DNA of 64,000 nucleotides from positions 1,426,001 through 1,490,000 of the forward strand of contig CAWJON010000002.1 in NCBI GenBank assembly GCA_963844565.1. Direction: 5' to 3'. The position numbers and the translations under genes are program-made. Source of the DNA: JAFEDN01 sp963844565 (lineage in GTDB: Bacteria > Pseudomonadota > Gammaproteobacteria > Coxiellales > Coxiellaceae). The stretch's first letter is position 1, and every line of letters begins with the position of its first letter. Under the pieces are notes generated by a model. That model worked only from the letters and a program-made list of their open reading frames with translations, was not told the origin of the DNA and did not search any database. Shown one piece after another: positions 8,734 through 18,724 of the stretch.

Positions 8734-9432
8734 ATGAGCCTGAATCTTTTTTCCGCTATTTTTTTTGACCTCGACGGCACATTATTAGATACAGCTCCTG
8801 ACTTATTAAATGCTTGTAATAATATATTACAACTTCATGGCAAGGCTCAGGTTAACTTGGAAGACTTTAGAACTTGGATTCATGGCGGGTCTGATTTAAT
8901 GGTCTCCAAAAGCTTTAATATATCAATCCAAGATGATGACTTTAAAGATATTAAATCTGAATTTATTGCGGCTTATAGAAATCAATTAACTCACCAAACT
9001 CATTTTTTTGAAGGCATTGAAGATTCATTACGTGTCTTGGATGAAGATCAGGTGCCTTGGGGGATCATCACCAATAAACTATCTTCCTTAACCATTCCTA
9101 TTGTTAATTACTTTGGCTTAGATAAAAGAAGTTGTTGCATTGTCAGTGGTGACACATTGCCACAGTGCAAACCCCACCCAGCTCCCCTACTCCATGCTTG
9201 CAATCTTATTAACTGCCCACCCGGCAATGCAATTTATATCGGGGATACTGAAGTAGATATACAAGCAGCAAAGGCTGCTGGTATGATGAGCATCGCAGTT
9301 GGATATGGATATCATGAGAAAGATAACCCACCGTTGTTTTGGAAATCGGACTTCGTGTTGGACTCATCTAAGGATTTGCCTTCTTTCCTATTTAGCTTGC
9401 GGAGAAAAAACAGTGGAAAAACAAAAAAATAG
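8734..9432 (+). CDS. HAD phosphatase, Gph/MupP-like
   Basis: A 232-aa haloacid-dehalogenase phosphatase with motif I FFDLDGTLLDTAPDL at the N-terminus, a helical cap, motif II IITNKLSS, motif III Lys in CKPHPAPLL and motif IV IYIGDTEVDIQAA. The family includes phosphoglycolate phosphatase (Gph) and MupP, the MurNAc-6-phosphate phosphatase of peptidoglycan recycling. In Pseudomonas mupP sits beside ubiG, so MupP is a reasonable inference here; sequence alone does not separate the two. I chose the ATG at 8734, 2 bases after ubiG, which places motif I at residues 8-20. It overlaps the next gene by 20 bases. Confidence 0.88.
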   Translation: MSLNLFSAIFFDLDGTLLDTAPDLLNACNNILQLHGKAQVNLEDFRTWIHGGSDLMVSKSFNISIQDDDFKDIKSEFIAAYRNQLTHQTHFFEGIEDSLRVLDEDQVPWGIITNKLSSLTIPIVNYFGLDKRSCCIVSGDTLPQCKPHPAPLLHACNLINCPPGNAIYIGDTEVDIQAAKAAGMMSIAVGYGYHEKDNPPLFWKSDFVLDSSKDLPSFLFSLRRKNSGKTKK

Positions 9433-10789
9433 CCATTTTTATATTGTGGTGGCTTTTATAGCTGCTCTCTCTGGCGTTTTATTTGGTTATGATACCGGAG
9501 TCATTTCTGGGGCTATTTTATTTATCAAAGAGGAATTTCATCTCACCCCAGAGTTAAATGGCTTGGTTGTCTCCGCCGTTTTAATGGGCGCTTTAATTGG
9601 AGCAATTGCCAGCGGCCGCTTAGCCGATCGATTCGGACGCAAACGATTATTAATCGTTGATGCGCTTATATTTATCATCGGAACATTAGGCAGTAGCTTA
9701 GCGTCAGATATTATCTTCTTGGTGTTAAGTCGTATTGTGGTTGGCGTTGCAATTGGTATCGCTTCTTACATTGCTCCGCTCTACATTTCAGAAATTGCTC
9801 CGGCTAAATATAGAGGCGCCTTGGTTTCTCTCAATCAGCTGGCGATTACCATTGGTATTTTACTTTCTTATATTGTCGATGCTTATTTTGCTTCCGAACA
9901 ATCCTGGCGGATGATGCTAGGCTTGGGAATTGCTCCCGCATTGTTATTGTTTATCGGCATGTTGTTCCTGCCCTTTAGTCCACGCTGGTTAATGGCGCAG
10001 GGACGGGAAAAAGAAGCGCTAGCCGCTTTAAAGCAAATACATGGCGACAATATAGATACTCAAGCCCAATTAAACTTAATTCGCGCCAGCTTACAGCACC
10101 AAAAAGGCGATTTGAAAACTTTATTTTCCTCCCTTATTCGCCCAACTTTGCTGATCGCGGGTGGTCTTGCTTTGTTGCAACAAGTCACTGGAATAAACAC
10201 CATTATTTATTACGCACCCACTATTTTCCAAATGGCTGGCTTCAATTCTGCGAGCTCCGCTATTTCGGTAACCACAATCGTCGGTGTCGCCTTTGTGTTA
10301 TTTACCATCGTGGCCATTCCGCTGGTTGATTCTTTAGGAAGAAGATTTCTATTATTTACTGGTCTAGTTGCCATGTCAGCCAGTCTTGGCATTTTGAGTT
10401 GGACTTTTCACTTACAAAGTCAACTCTCTTTAATAAAATGGTTTACTTTAGGCGGAATGTTGATGTTTATTGCTGGGTTTGCAATCAGTTTAGGGCCGAT
10501 TATGTGGCTAATGATTGCCGAAATTTTCCCTCTGCGGGTGCGCGGCCTGGGAGCGAGTCTCGCTACCTGTATTAACTGGGGGTCTAACTGGCTGGTAGCA
10601 ATTACTTTCTTAACGCTTATTTCAACCCTCGGGGCAAGCGGAACATTCTTTATCTATTTTTTAATTAGTTTGTTCTCAATATTCTTTGTCTATCGTTTTG
10701 TACCAGAAACGAAAGGGTGTACTTTGGAAAATATTGAAGCTAATTTGTATGCTGGAAAATCAGCCCGTGATTTAGGAGAAATTGCATGA
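9413..10789 (+). CDS. MFS sugar porter (XylE/GalP-like proton symporter)
   Basis: A 458-aa, 12-helix inner-membrane transporter of the sugar porter family. The signatures are FGYDTGVISGA in TM1, LADRFGRKRLL in loop 2-3, SPRWLM after TM6, LQQVTGINTIIYYAP in TM7, the second GRR motif in loop 8-9, and PETKGCTLENIE at the C-terminus. I chose GTG at 9413 because GGAG lies 8 bases upstream and the protein then begins just before TM1. The frame is open further upstream but only across the HAD gene. Likely substrates are xylose, arabinose or hexoses; xylose would suit xylBA at 26-29 kb. The stop overlaps the next start (ATGA). A second porter lies at 50.9-52.2 kb. Confidence 0.92.
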   Translation: MEKQKNSHFYIVVAFIAALSGVLFGYDTGVISGAILFIKEEFHLTPELNGLVVSAVLMGALIGAIASGRLADRFGRKRLLIVDALIFIIGTLGSSLASDIIFLVLSRIVVGVAIGIASYIAPLYISEIAPAKYRGALVSLNQLAITIGILLSYIVDAYFASEQSWRMMLGLGIAPALLLFIGMLFLPFSPRWLMAQGREKEALAALKQIHGDNIDTQAQLNLIRASLQHQKGDLKTLFSSLIRPTLLIAGGLALLQQVTGINTIIYYAPTIFQMAGFNSASSAISVTTIVGVAFVLFTIVAIPLVDSLGRRFLLFTGLVAMSASLGILSWTFHLQSQLSLIKWFTLGGMLMFIAGFAISLGPIMWLMIAEIFPLRVRGLGASLATCINWGSNWLVAITFLTLISTLGASGTFFIYFLISLFSIFFVYRFVPETKGCTLENIEANLYAGKSARDLGEIA

Positions 10790-11397
10790 AAAGTTTGAGT
10801 CTGATTAAAAGAATTTTTTTAGTTCTGATAACCTGCCTTTCTTTTTATCACTTAGGCTTTGCCTCGCCAACTTTATTACCAAAACCGACAAAAATCAGCC
10901 CCTTTCATCTAACCGATGACACCAACAAACCTTTTACCAATCAAAACCTGCAAGGTCATTGGACGTTTATGTTTTTTGGTTTTACTCGTTGTCATGATGT
11001 ATGCCCAGAAACACTGTCTCAATTGAATCAGATGTATCTGCAATTAAGAAATAAAATGAATCCATCCTTATTACCTCAAATTGTTTTTGTTACTGTAGAT
11101 CCTGATCGCGATACCAATGCTGTCTTGCATAACTATGTCAAGAGTTTTAACCCTGCTTTTATTGGCTTGCGCGGAGATGCAAATACTCTGAATTTATTTA
11201 AGAACGAAATGAAGGTCTACTTCGCAAAAGTACCCAAACCTAACCAAGATTATTCAATGGAACACAGCTCGCAAATTTTTCTGTTAAATCCTAAAGGTGA
11301 ATGGATTGGAATATTAGATTTTCCTTTTCAAGCAGACCAATTGATCACAGATTATAAACAAATCATCAATACAGACCATTCCAACCAACATGAATAA
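10786..11397 (+). CDS. SCO1/SenC-family copper/thiol protein
   Basis: A 203-aa exported protein with an N-terminal signal/anchor (about residues 8-26) and a thioredoxin-like fold. The SCO metal or redox motif is clear: FGFTRCHDVCPETL, with two Cys spaced CxxxC, and the distal His in YSMEHSSQIFLL. Such proteins deliver copper to the CuA site of cytochrome oxidase or keep its cysteines reduced. VTVDPDRDT is also typical. It is translationally coupled to the sugar porter (ATGA overlap) and overlaps the next, TlpA-like gene by 8 bases, so the two thioredoxin-fold proteins are probably made together. Confidence 0.92.
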   Translation: MKSLSLIKRIFLVLITCLSFYHLGFASPTLLPKPTKISPFHLTDDTNKPFTNQNLQGHWTFMFFGFTRCHDVCPETLSQLNQMYLQLRNKMNPSLLPQIVFVTVDPDRDTNAVLHNYVKSFNPAFIGLRGDANTLNLFKNEMKVYFAKVPKPNQDYSMEHSSQIFLLNPKGEWIGILDFPFQADQLITDYKQIINTDHSNQHE

Positions 11398-11857
11398 ATT
11401 TAAATTTTTTTTGGAGTTTCCAAGGTTTTTAGTTATTGTGTCTGTATTCATTTTAACGGCTTGTAAACCTGCTCCAGTATTATCAGACACCCAAGGTAAT
11501 AATATCGATCCTGAAAGTTGGAAAAATCATTGGGTGATTGTAAACTACTGGGCGAGTTGGTGCGAACCTTGTCATAAAGAAATTCCAGAGCTTAACCGCT
11601 TTTATCATTTGCATCACGATCAAGTCTTACTGTATGGCGTCAATAATGATGGCTTAGACCCAGATAGTTTACGTCAAGCAATCCAAAAAATGAATATCGA
11701 ATTTCCCGTTTTTGTTTCCAATCCTGCTAAAGCCTTACATATTCGTGATATTGGTGTGTTGCCTTCCACTTTTGTTTTTAACCCTCAAGGTCAATTGGTA
11801 AAAACCTTAATCGGCGCGCAAACCGTGAGCAGTTTAGAGCAAGTTATTGAGAATTAG
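11390..11857 (+). CDS. TlpA-like thioredoxin-fold lipoprotein
   Basis: A 155-aa lipoprotein. The signal peptide ends in a lipobox ILTAC (about residues 21-25), so the mature protein is membrane-anchored in the periplasm. The catalytic motif is NYWASWCEPCHKEIPEL, WCxxC of the TlpA/ResA/DsbE group, and the cis-Pro region appears as GVLPSTFVFNPQG. Such proteins reduce cysteines of cytochrome c or of copper-site proteins. Its coupling to the Sco-like gene upstream suggests joint work on cytochrome oxidase assembly, an inference from context. It ends 3 bases before ppc. Confidence 0.92.
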   Translation: MNKFKFFLEFPRFLVIVSVFILTACKPAPVLSDTQGNNIDPESWKNHWVIVNYWASWCEPCHKEIPELNRFYHLHHDQVLLYGVNNDGLDPDSLRQAIQKMNIEFPVFVSNPAKALHIRDIGVLPSTFVFNPQGQLVKTLIGAQTVSSLEQVIEN

Positions 11858-11860
11858 ACT

Positions 11861-14455
11861 ATGGATGAAAGATTAGAACAGTTTAGCAATAATGTGGCAT
11901 TGAAATACTCACTATATAATAGTCTTTTTTTAACTCTGCCTTTTCAACAAATGAAAGAAGTGGGAACCCTACTCACTTTATTTTCTAAAGATTGTGCCGA
12001 GCAAATCCAAAAAGGCAAGCATCCCAAACAAATTGTGGATCATTTTTTTAAAACGCATGTCAGTCATCTTGAAGATATCGATCCCACCAGTATTTTATTT
12101 ACCATGCTTCAATTTGTCGAGCGTCAAATTGTGCTGTTTGATGCATTAGAAGATGCAGCTTATGCAAAAACCCACGACTTAAAGGGACCTGGTTCATTGT
12201 CCAATTTGCTCCATAAAATTTCACGTCCAGAGACACAACAGCGTTTTATCGAACAAATCCAAAACTATCAAATCAAAGTAGTATTAACAGCTCACCCAAC
12301 TCAATTTTATCCTTATCCGGTATTAGCGATTATTACGCAATTAACTTCTGCCATTAAAGAAAATGATCTAAAAAAAATTAGCGATCTGCTTTGGCAAATG
12401 GGCAAAACTTCATTTAAACATCAGCAAAAACCTACGCCCTTTCAAGAAGCCTTAAGCATTGTTTGGTACTTGGAACATATTTTTTATCATGTTATACCCA
12501 AGATTCAACACAAAATTACCGGCACGCTTAAACAATTTGGCTGCCAAGAAGACTTTAAAATCCCCAACATAGAACTTGGATTTTGGCCAGGTGGTGATCG
12601 TGACGGAAATCCGAATGTAGATGCCGAAACCACATTGGCAGTAGCGCATTTATTAAAGACGCGAATTTTAAGAATGTATATTGCTGATTTACACCAATTA
12701 GCTAAAAAATTTACTTTCAAAGGGGTTCTTGAAAATTTAAATTCCATTAAAGAAAAGCTGGAAGAAACATTAAAAAATTGTGAAATTGATTTAAAAAATA
12801 GAAATAAATCTTTCATTTATAAAAATCCGCAAGAGTTATTAAATGATTTTATCCACATAAAAAAAATACTTATCGACGAACATAATTCACTTTTTTTAGA
12901 TATTTTCGAAGAGATCATTATCAAGGTAAAATGTTTCGGGTTCCATTTTGCCAGTATGGATATGCGTGAAAATGCCCCCATGCATCGACAGGCTTTTCAG
13001 GCCATGGTGCAAGATCTAAAATATTCTGAATTGGATGGAATTGACAAACTCAGTGTCTTGAACGAATTGGCAAAAGCCCCAATTAATTTCACAATTCCTG
13101 CTGAATTACCCAGCGATTCAACCCTGTCTAGAACTTTACAAGCCATTAAATCCATAAAAACCATACAAAACAGTAACGGCGAACAAGGACTATGCCGCTA
13201 TATAATTAGCAATACTCAATCTTATTTGGACGTTCTAGAACTTTTTGTTATGTTACGGGTCGCCGGTGGCTTTAAAACCCAATTAACGGTTGACATCATC
13301 CCACTCTTTGAAAGCATAGCTGATTTGCAAAATGCCGAGTCAACCATGCAGGAACTTTATAATTGCAATTTTTATCGCAAACATTTAAAAAACAGACACA
13401 ATACTCAAACCATTATGCTCGGATTCTCAGATGGGACAAAAGATGGTGGTTATTTGGCAGCCAACTGGTCGATTTATAAGGCAAAAGTTAATTTAACTAG
13501 GCTTTCTGAGCAATATAATATAAAAGTTATTTTTTTCGATGGTCGGGGCGGTCCTCCAGCACGCGGCGGTGGAAACATGCATAATTTTTACCGATCGCTA
13601 GGAAGCAAAATAAATCATCAGAATCTGCAACTGACGATTCAAGGCCAGACCATCAGTTCTAACTTTGGCACCAGTACTTCCGCACGTTACAATATTGAAC
13701 AATTATTTACAGCGGGATTAGAAGATCTTTTATTTCCTAGCCATGTGAATGACTTGACCCAAACGGAAACTGAACTGTTAGAAGCGCTATCCAACGAAAG
13801 CCAAAAAGCATATTACGCTTTAAAAGAAGATAAATTATTTATTCCTTATTTAGAGGAAATGACTCCACTAAAATATTTTAGTGAATTAAATATTGGCAGC
13901 CGACCCACTGCAAGAAGTAAAACTTCTCGTTTGGAATTTTCAGATTTACGCGCCATTCCTTTTGTCGGGTCCTGGAGCCAACTCAAACAAAATATTCCAG
14001 GTTATTATGGTTTTGGTACAGCGCTCAAGCATTTGGTTTCCGCCGGCAAAAAAGAAGATTTAATTTCTTTATATCGAAATTCTCTCTTTTTTAGAACCTT
14101 AGTAGAAAACACCATGATGAGCCTGTGCAAAACTTTTTTCCCTTTGACCATCTATATGAAAAAAGACCCAAAATTCGGATCATTTTGGAATCAGCTCTGT
14201 AAAGAAGCGGAGCTCACAACCACGCTGCTGTTAGAAATCTCCAATCAAAAAACATTACTGGAAAAAGATCCTTTAAATAAAGAATCTATTCGTCTACGCG
14301 AAGAGATTGTTTTACCCTTATTAGTTATCCAACAATTTGCTCTGACTGAACTTAAAAACTTGCCTGCAAATCAGGCAAAATTGCTAATCACTTACAAAGA
14401 GATGATCATAAAAGCACTTGCAGCCAATACGAACGCAAGCCGTAATGCAGCCTGA
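11861..14455 (+). CDS. ppc: Phosphoenolpyruvate carboxylase
   Basis: An 864-aa cytoplasmic enzyme that carboxylates PEP to oxaloacetate to refill the citric acid cycle. The active-site His region is VVLTAHPTQFYPYP (about residues 141-154; most family members read TAHPTE, here Q). The bicarbonate/PEP loops are FWPGGDRDGNP and FFDGRGGPPARGGG, and C-terminal GSRPTARSK and FVGSWSQ are also present. It ends in RNAA, close to the canonical C-terminal RNTG that closes the active site. Length is slightly below E. coli (883). It is the last gene of the run starting at the zinc exporter, 3 bases after the TlpA-like gene. Confidence 0.96.
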   Translation: MDERLEQFSNNVALKYSLYNSLFLTLPFQQMKEVGTLLTLFSKDCAEQIQKGKHPKQIVDHFFKTHVSHLEDIDPTSILFTMLQFVERQIVLFDALEDAAYAKTHDLKGPGSLSNLLHKISRPETQQRFIEQIQNYQIKVVLTAHPTQFYPYPVLAIITQLTSAIKENDLKKISDLLWQMGKTSFKHQQKPTPFQEALSIVWYLEHIFYHVIPKIQHKITGTLKQFGCQEDFKIPNIELGFWPGGDRDGNPNVDAETTLAVAHLLKTRILRMYIADLHQLAKKFTFKGVLENLNSIKEKLEETLKNCEIDLKNRNKSFIYKNPQELLNDFIHIKKILIDEHNSLFLDIFEEIIIKVKCFGFHFASMDMRENAPMHRQAFQAMVQDLKYSELDGIDKLSVLNELAKAPINFTIPAELPSDSTLSRTLQAIKSIKTIQNSNGEQGLCRYIISNTQSYLDVLELFVMLRVAGGFKTQLTVDIIPLFESIADLQNAESTMQELYNCNFYRKHLKNRHNTQTIMLGFSDGTKDGGYLAANWSIYKAKVNLTRLSEQYNIKVIFFDGRGGPPARGGGNMHNFYRSLGSKINHQNLQLTIQGQTISSNFGTSTSARYNIEQLFTAGLEDLLFPSHVNDLTQTETELLEALSNESQKAYYALKEDKLFIPYLEEMTPLKYFSELNIGSRPTARSKTSRLEFSDLRAIPFVGSWSQLKQNIPGYYGFGTALKHLVSAGKKEDLISLYRNSLFFRTLVENTMMSLCKTFFPLTIYMKKDPKFGSFWNQLCKEAELTTTLLLEISNQKTLLEKDPLNKESIRLREEIVLPLLVIQQFALTELKNLPANQAKLLITYKEMIIKALAANTNASRNAA

Positions 14456-14485
14456 AACGTGGTAATATTCACTGGTAATTGTTGC

Positions 14486-14515
14486 CAATTTGTTTCTTTC
14501 TATAAAGACAAATTG
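14486..14515 (+). terminator. Hairpin between ppc and the giant-protein gene, possible terminator
   Basis: CAATTTGT at 14486-14493 pairs with ACAAATTG at 14508-14515, and an inner CTTT/AAAG extends the stem. There is no clean T run after it, so it may be a weak terminator or a 5' leader structure of the next gene. Confidence 0.35.
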
Positions 14516-14578
14516 TTCGATTCCCCCTGAGTCAATACAGCATCGCAGTATTAAATATTTAACATGGAGAGTTATGAT

Positions 14579-17500
14579 ATGAAAAGACAACCGTTAGAAG
14601 AATACGTAAATCATTTTAAAGACGAATTTATGGCTGAACTTTGGTATTTGCGGAAAGTTGAACGAGGTGACATCCCCAAACGTCCGGATGCAGCAGATCC
14701 GCTCCAAATATGTTTCAATATCGCCCAAGCATTACTCAGTTTAGCCCCTATCCCAGGTTTACACTTAGGGTTTATTTTATCAAACAAGTTGATTCAAAAA
14801 TCCATTGAATTAGGGAGTAAGGCTTGGCAAACCGGGCAGCAAGCATATTCCGAATATCAGACAGCACAGACTTTGATGACTGGACTTAACGCGGCAAAAG
14901 ATTTACTCAGTCCTTCAGAAGGAAGTGGGTCAAGCAGTACCTCTGAAAGTACATCAAATCCTTCATTGCAAACATCTCAACACGGTCCGATTGATTTGAA
15001 AGCCATGCAATTACTATCTGAACTGTTGGGTAGAGGGCTAGCTCAACGATATGAACACGTGATTACTCACAGACTGAATACTACTCGGTCTGACAAAAGT
15101 TTGCAGCCATTGGCTAGAGCCGGCGCCAAGCGTTGCTTTCAGTATTTGGAATCTAAACCATTTTTAGATGAACATTCTTCCGAATTGTTGATAGTACAAC
15201 GGACTAAGTTATTAGATAGCGTTAGTTTAGCTAACGTTGAAAAAAGTTGGCGTGAAAAACTTTCAGCTAACATTGGTAAGCATTTGCCAGCTATTATTCA
15301 AGAAATGCAAAGTTTCGATTTAGCAATAATCCCAGACGTCATTCCTGCTCACAGAATTCTTGGAGTAAGAATTAGAACAAATAAATATACTCCTGAAAAG
15401 GTCTATACTCGTACGGCATGGTATGATGAAAAACATGTTTATGAATCCAAATCACAAAACACAAAGTGGTTTCCAAGTGGCAACCATGATGAACCTAAAT
15501 ATGGATATGCTTATCTGGAATCAAAAAATAAACCATTTAATGATTTAAAAGAAGTGACTAGAACGGTCACTCTCCCAACTGATCGCTTTTATCGTCCGGT
15601 CGGCCTTGCTGAAATTAAGCAATATTTAGATAGCAAGGAAGTCAAGGAGGCGAGATTATCAAAAACCACTGCCACATACACTTTTAACGATTTTTTGAAA
15701 AAAGTGCGTAATTATCCTGGTGATTTCCAGGTAGTTTGTCACGATAATCTCAGTTCTCTTAGCCCTGGTTTTGCTTTTGGAAATTTTAAGGGAGTTGATT
15801 TCAGTGGCGCTACGATTAGTGGCGATATTTCTGGATGTTGTTTTCAAGATGCTTATTTAGTCTCCACTATATTTCATGAGGTGCATTGCGATCAAGGGAG
15901 TGAGGCTCAGCCTTTGAATTTTTCAGAAGCAAAGTTAGCCTTTGCGCAAATCGTTAATGGACGTATTCAATATGCTATGCTTACCCAAGCAGATCTATCC
16001 TTTGCCAATATGACTGGATGTACTATCACCAATATCAGTCATGAAGGAACTCGATTTTATAAGACCCAATTGTCAAATATCACTCGCACCGATTCCTTGC
16101 AACAAATACAATCGAAACAAGCAAGGCAAATTGCCGAAACCCAGGATAAGTTAATGCATCACTTGGAGGAATTTGAAGGAGCAATTGAAAGGCGATTAAC
16201 CGAGATTGAAACCTCATATCGAACACAAGTGGGTGAGGCAACACTTAATTATCAAAAAACTTTAGCGGAATTAGCAGAGCAGAAAAAAACCTTGACAGAA
16301 TTGTCTACTCAGAAAATCGATGTTGACCGTTTACGTCAAGATTACCAACAAGAAATTAAACGCCTGGAGACTCAGCAGGATGACCATAAGCGTGAAATAC
16401 AAGAAGAGTTGAATCGAAAATTAACGGGTTTAACACTAACTAGTGAGAGCTTACAAAAAGCGATCGACGAGATTAAAAGCGAATCAATGCAATCCACTTC
16501 ATTAACGGCAATCAGACAACTAAGTAGTAGGGTAACTAGCGTAGAAGCAAGAACAACGAATATTGAACGTCTGCCGCAGCGCGGAGAAGATGTCACTCGA
16601 CTTAGTACTGAGCAAAAGGAACATACGGATAAAATAACTGGCTTGGAGCAAGATGTAAAAGGTTTGAAAACTAATACTCAAACGATGGAAACTAATCAAA
16701 CCACTTTATTAAGAGATGTCTCTGGCATTCGTACCGAAAGAGAGAGTGATGAAACTAGAATAACCAGTTTAGAGAAAGAGACAGGAATTTTACAAACTCA
16801 GATGAGAGGAGGTACAGAATCTACTTTATTAACGAGAATCGAAAGATTGGATACTTCAATAGGTGAATTACCGACCCGTGTCCAATTCGACCAATTAGCA
16901 GCACAAAAAGTCAATGTGCAAGACTTCAACCAAAATGTCACTCGCCTTGATACCGAGCAAGGGAGACATGAGACTAACATAACGAATTTGGATCAAAAGG
17001 TAGGAATTTTGCAAAATCAGGTTAGGGGAGTGACGGAATCCGCTTTATTGACACGAATTGAAGGATTGAGTACTTCGATAGATGGAATAAATAGACAACT
17101 CCCTCAGTTAGTTACCATTACTACGTTAAATTTTTTAATCGATAGAATCACTGTCTTAGAAACATGGCGAGAGGAAATGCTACCTAGGATCGGTCTATTA
17201 CAAACGACACAAAGCCAATCAACATCGCGATTGGAGGCAGCTCAAGTGCAATTACGCTCTGAAATAGGTGTGGTGCAAGAGAAACAACAACGATTAATAG
17301 AAAGAGAAACATCGCCAAATTCTTTATTAGCTTTTCATGTAAGGTCACAACAGTCAGAGCTGATTAAAGCCTGTGAAAATGGTGATTTTAAAGTTGTTAC
17401 CACGACCATTGAAGAAAAAGGCGCTCTACCGAGTATCCCAGACGCCAAAGGGAAAATGCCTCTGGCGGCTGCAGTATGGGGAATGAATCCAGAAATTATA

Positions 17501-18526
17501 AAATATCTTCTGGGATTACTTGGACCGGACAGATCAATGACTTGGGATGAAATTAAACAGCACAATCAGGATAAATACTCTAAATTGCACATTGTTTCCG
17601 AGTTTAAACCAGTGACTCATAAAGATTGGTTTGATGTATTGATGCTAATTTCTCCTAATCCATTTTTACGCAAAGTGCATTTTGATCAAGTAAAAGCAGA
17701 ATGGCCATGGAACACTCAACCAACTTTTAGTCAAGTTGGTCCGGTAATGTATAATTTTCTTTATCCTCTTAGTAATCGAGGGTTTTTGATAGCTGCTACC
17801 GCTCCCGGTTACACTTACAGTCAAGTATACATACTTGAGGAACAAAAAAGACTAGATAAATTTAAAATAAATGAGAAATGGCTTCCCGGTGGTCAAACCT
17901 TCATAGCAAAAGAAATAGATTGTCTCCAACTAGTCATTCGTATACGAAATTGCTTCAATGATCTTGAATCAAAAATAGAAACATTAATAACAGGTCCTCT
18001 TAACCCAGCTAATCAAGTACGTATCGAACCGCTAATCCCCCAGCCAATCCCTGTCCTAGAAAATATATTGCAACCCGAACCACCAATCCCAATCCTTCAG
18101 CCAACCCCTATCCCAGTAAACACGCCGCAACTCGAACCGCCAATGGATGATTTAGCGTCGCCGCCGCCTCTTTTAGAACCTGTAATTGTTTCAGCGCCGC
18201 CAGCTAGGGGTGGTGGTGATCTGATGGCAGCTATTAGAGCAGGCACAAGATTAAGATCAGTTGGTGCACCACCTTTACCCCCTGTTGCTCAGCCCCAAGC
18301 TCAACCCGTGACAAGTCCTTTATCGGCGGCATCACACCACAGCGATTGGGATGAAGACAATGATGTGAGTACTGAGCGTAGGGATACGGTTAATCAGCAC
18401 CTAGTAGCAAGATTATCCACTGCAGCCCAAATGGGCATTACTGTTACTGGCAGTTCCAGTTCCAGTTCCAGGTCAACCCAAACGTCAACATTAACACCAT
18501 CGACTACACCGCAAGGCAGTATATAA
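14579..18526 (+). CDS. Giant pentapeptide-repeat/coiled-coil/ankyrin-module protein A, candidate effector
   Basis: A 1315-aa protein without signal peptide or clear membrane span. In order: an N-terminal region (1-400) shared with the neighbour at 19188-23801 (shared anchors include DEF.xEL, a RYE helix, A[RK].GA[KQ]R and VY[TA]R); diverged pentapeptide repeats (about 402-505, FKGVDFSGA, ADLSFANMTG); a long coiled coil (about 505-917) with internal repeats around TGILQ/VGILQ and LLTRIE; an ankyrin-containing module (about 924-1055, AAAVWGMNPEIIKYLL); a Pro-rich stretch (about 1144-1247); and a tail with a Ser tract. I prefer ATG 14579 because GGAG lies 9 bases upstream. No enzyme motif was found. 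Such architecture is typical of proteins delivered into eukaryotic hosts; that role is inference. Confidence 0.85.
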   Translation: MKRQPLEEYVNHFKDEFMAELWYLRKVERGDIPKRPDAADPLQICFNIAQALLSLAPIPGLHLGFILSNKLIQKSIELGSKAWQTGQQAYSEYQTAQTLMTGLNAAKDLLSPSEGSGSSSTSESTSNPSLQTSQHGPIDLKAMQLLSELLGRGLAQRYEHVITHRLNTTRSDKSLQPLARAGAKRCFQYLESKPFLDEHSSELLIVQRTKLLDSVSLANVEKSWREKLSANIGKHLPAIIQEMQSFDLAIIPDVIPAHRILGVRIRTNKYTPEKVYTRTAWYDEKHVYESKSQNTKWFPSGNHDEPKYGYAYLESKNKPFNDLKEVTRTVTLPTDRFYRPVGLAEIKQYLDSKEVKEARLSKTTATYTFNDFLKKVRNYPGDFQVVCHDNLSSLSPGFAFGNFKGVDFSGATISGDISGCCFQDAYLVSTIFHEVHCDQGSEAQPLNFSEAKLAFAQIVNGRIQYAMLTQADLSFANMTGCTITNISHEGTRFYKTQLSNITRTDSLQQIQSKQARQIAETQDKLMHHLEEFEGAIERRLTEIETSYRTQVGEATLNYQKTLAELAEQKKTLTELSTQKIDVDRLRQDYQQEIKRLETQQDDHKREIQEELNRKLTGLTLTSESLQKAIDEIKSESMQSTSLTAIRQLSSRVTSVEARTTNIERLPQRGEDVTRLSTEQKEHTDKITGLEQDVKGLKTNTQTMETNQTTLLRDVSGIRTERESDETRITSLEKETGILQTQMRGGTESTLLTRIERLDTSIGELPTRVQFDQLAAQKVNVQDFNQNVTRLDTEQGRHETNITNLDQKVGILQNQVRGVTESALLTRIEGLSTSIDGINRQLPQLVTITTLNFLIDRITVLETWREEMLPRIGLLQTTQSQSTSRLEAAQVQLRSEIGVVQEKQQRLIERETSPNSLLAFHVRSQQSELIKACENGDFKVVTTTIEEKGALPSIPDAKGKMPLAAAVWGMNPEIIKYLLGLLGPDRSMTWDEIKQHNQDKYSKLHIVSEFKPVTHKDWFDVLMLISPNPFLRKVHFDQVKAEWPWNTQPTFSQVGPVMYNFLYPLSNRGFLIAATAPGYTYSQVYILEEQKRLDKFKINEKWLPGGQTFIAKEIDCLQLVIRIRNCFNDLESKIETLITGPLNPANQVRIEPLIPQPIPVLENILQPEPPIPILQPTPIPVNTPQLEPPMDDLASPPPLLEPVIVSAPPARGGGDLMAAIRAGTRLRSVGAPPLPPVAQPQAQPVTSPLSAASHHSDWDEDNDVSTERRDTVNQHLVARLSTAAQMGITVTGSSSSSSRSTQTSTLTPSTTPQGSI

Positions 18527-18724
18527 AGCTATAGGCTTGGAAATATAAATTCTGCCAGGGCATATAGCCAGAGGTTAGGGATAGATGTTAACTGTTGCAA
18601 CTGAGATGATAGTTATTTACAGAAGGCCGCCGGTTCGATTGATTTTCAAATACAAAAAATTTTGGGGTATCTGTGAAATTATTCAAAAATAATTTATTTA
18701 TAAATCAATTACTAAAGTCAGTAA

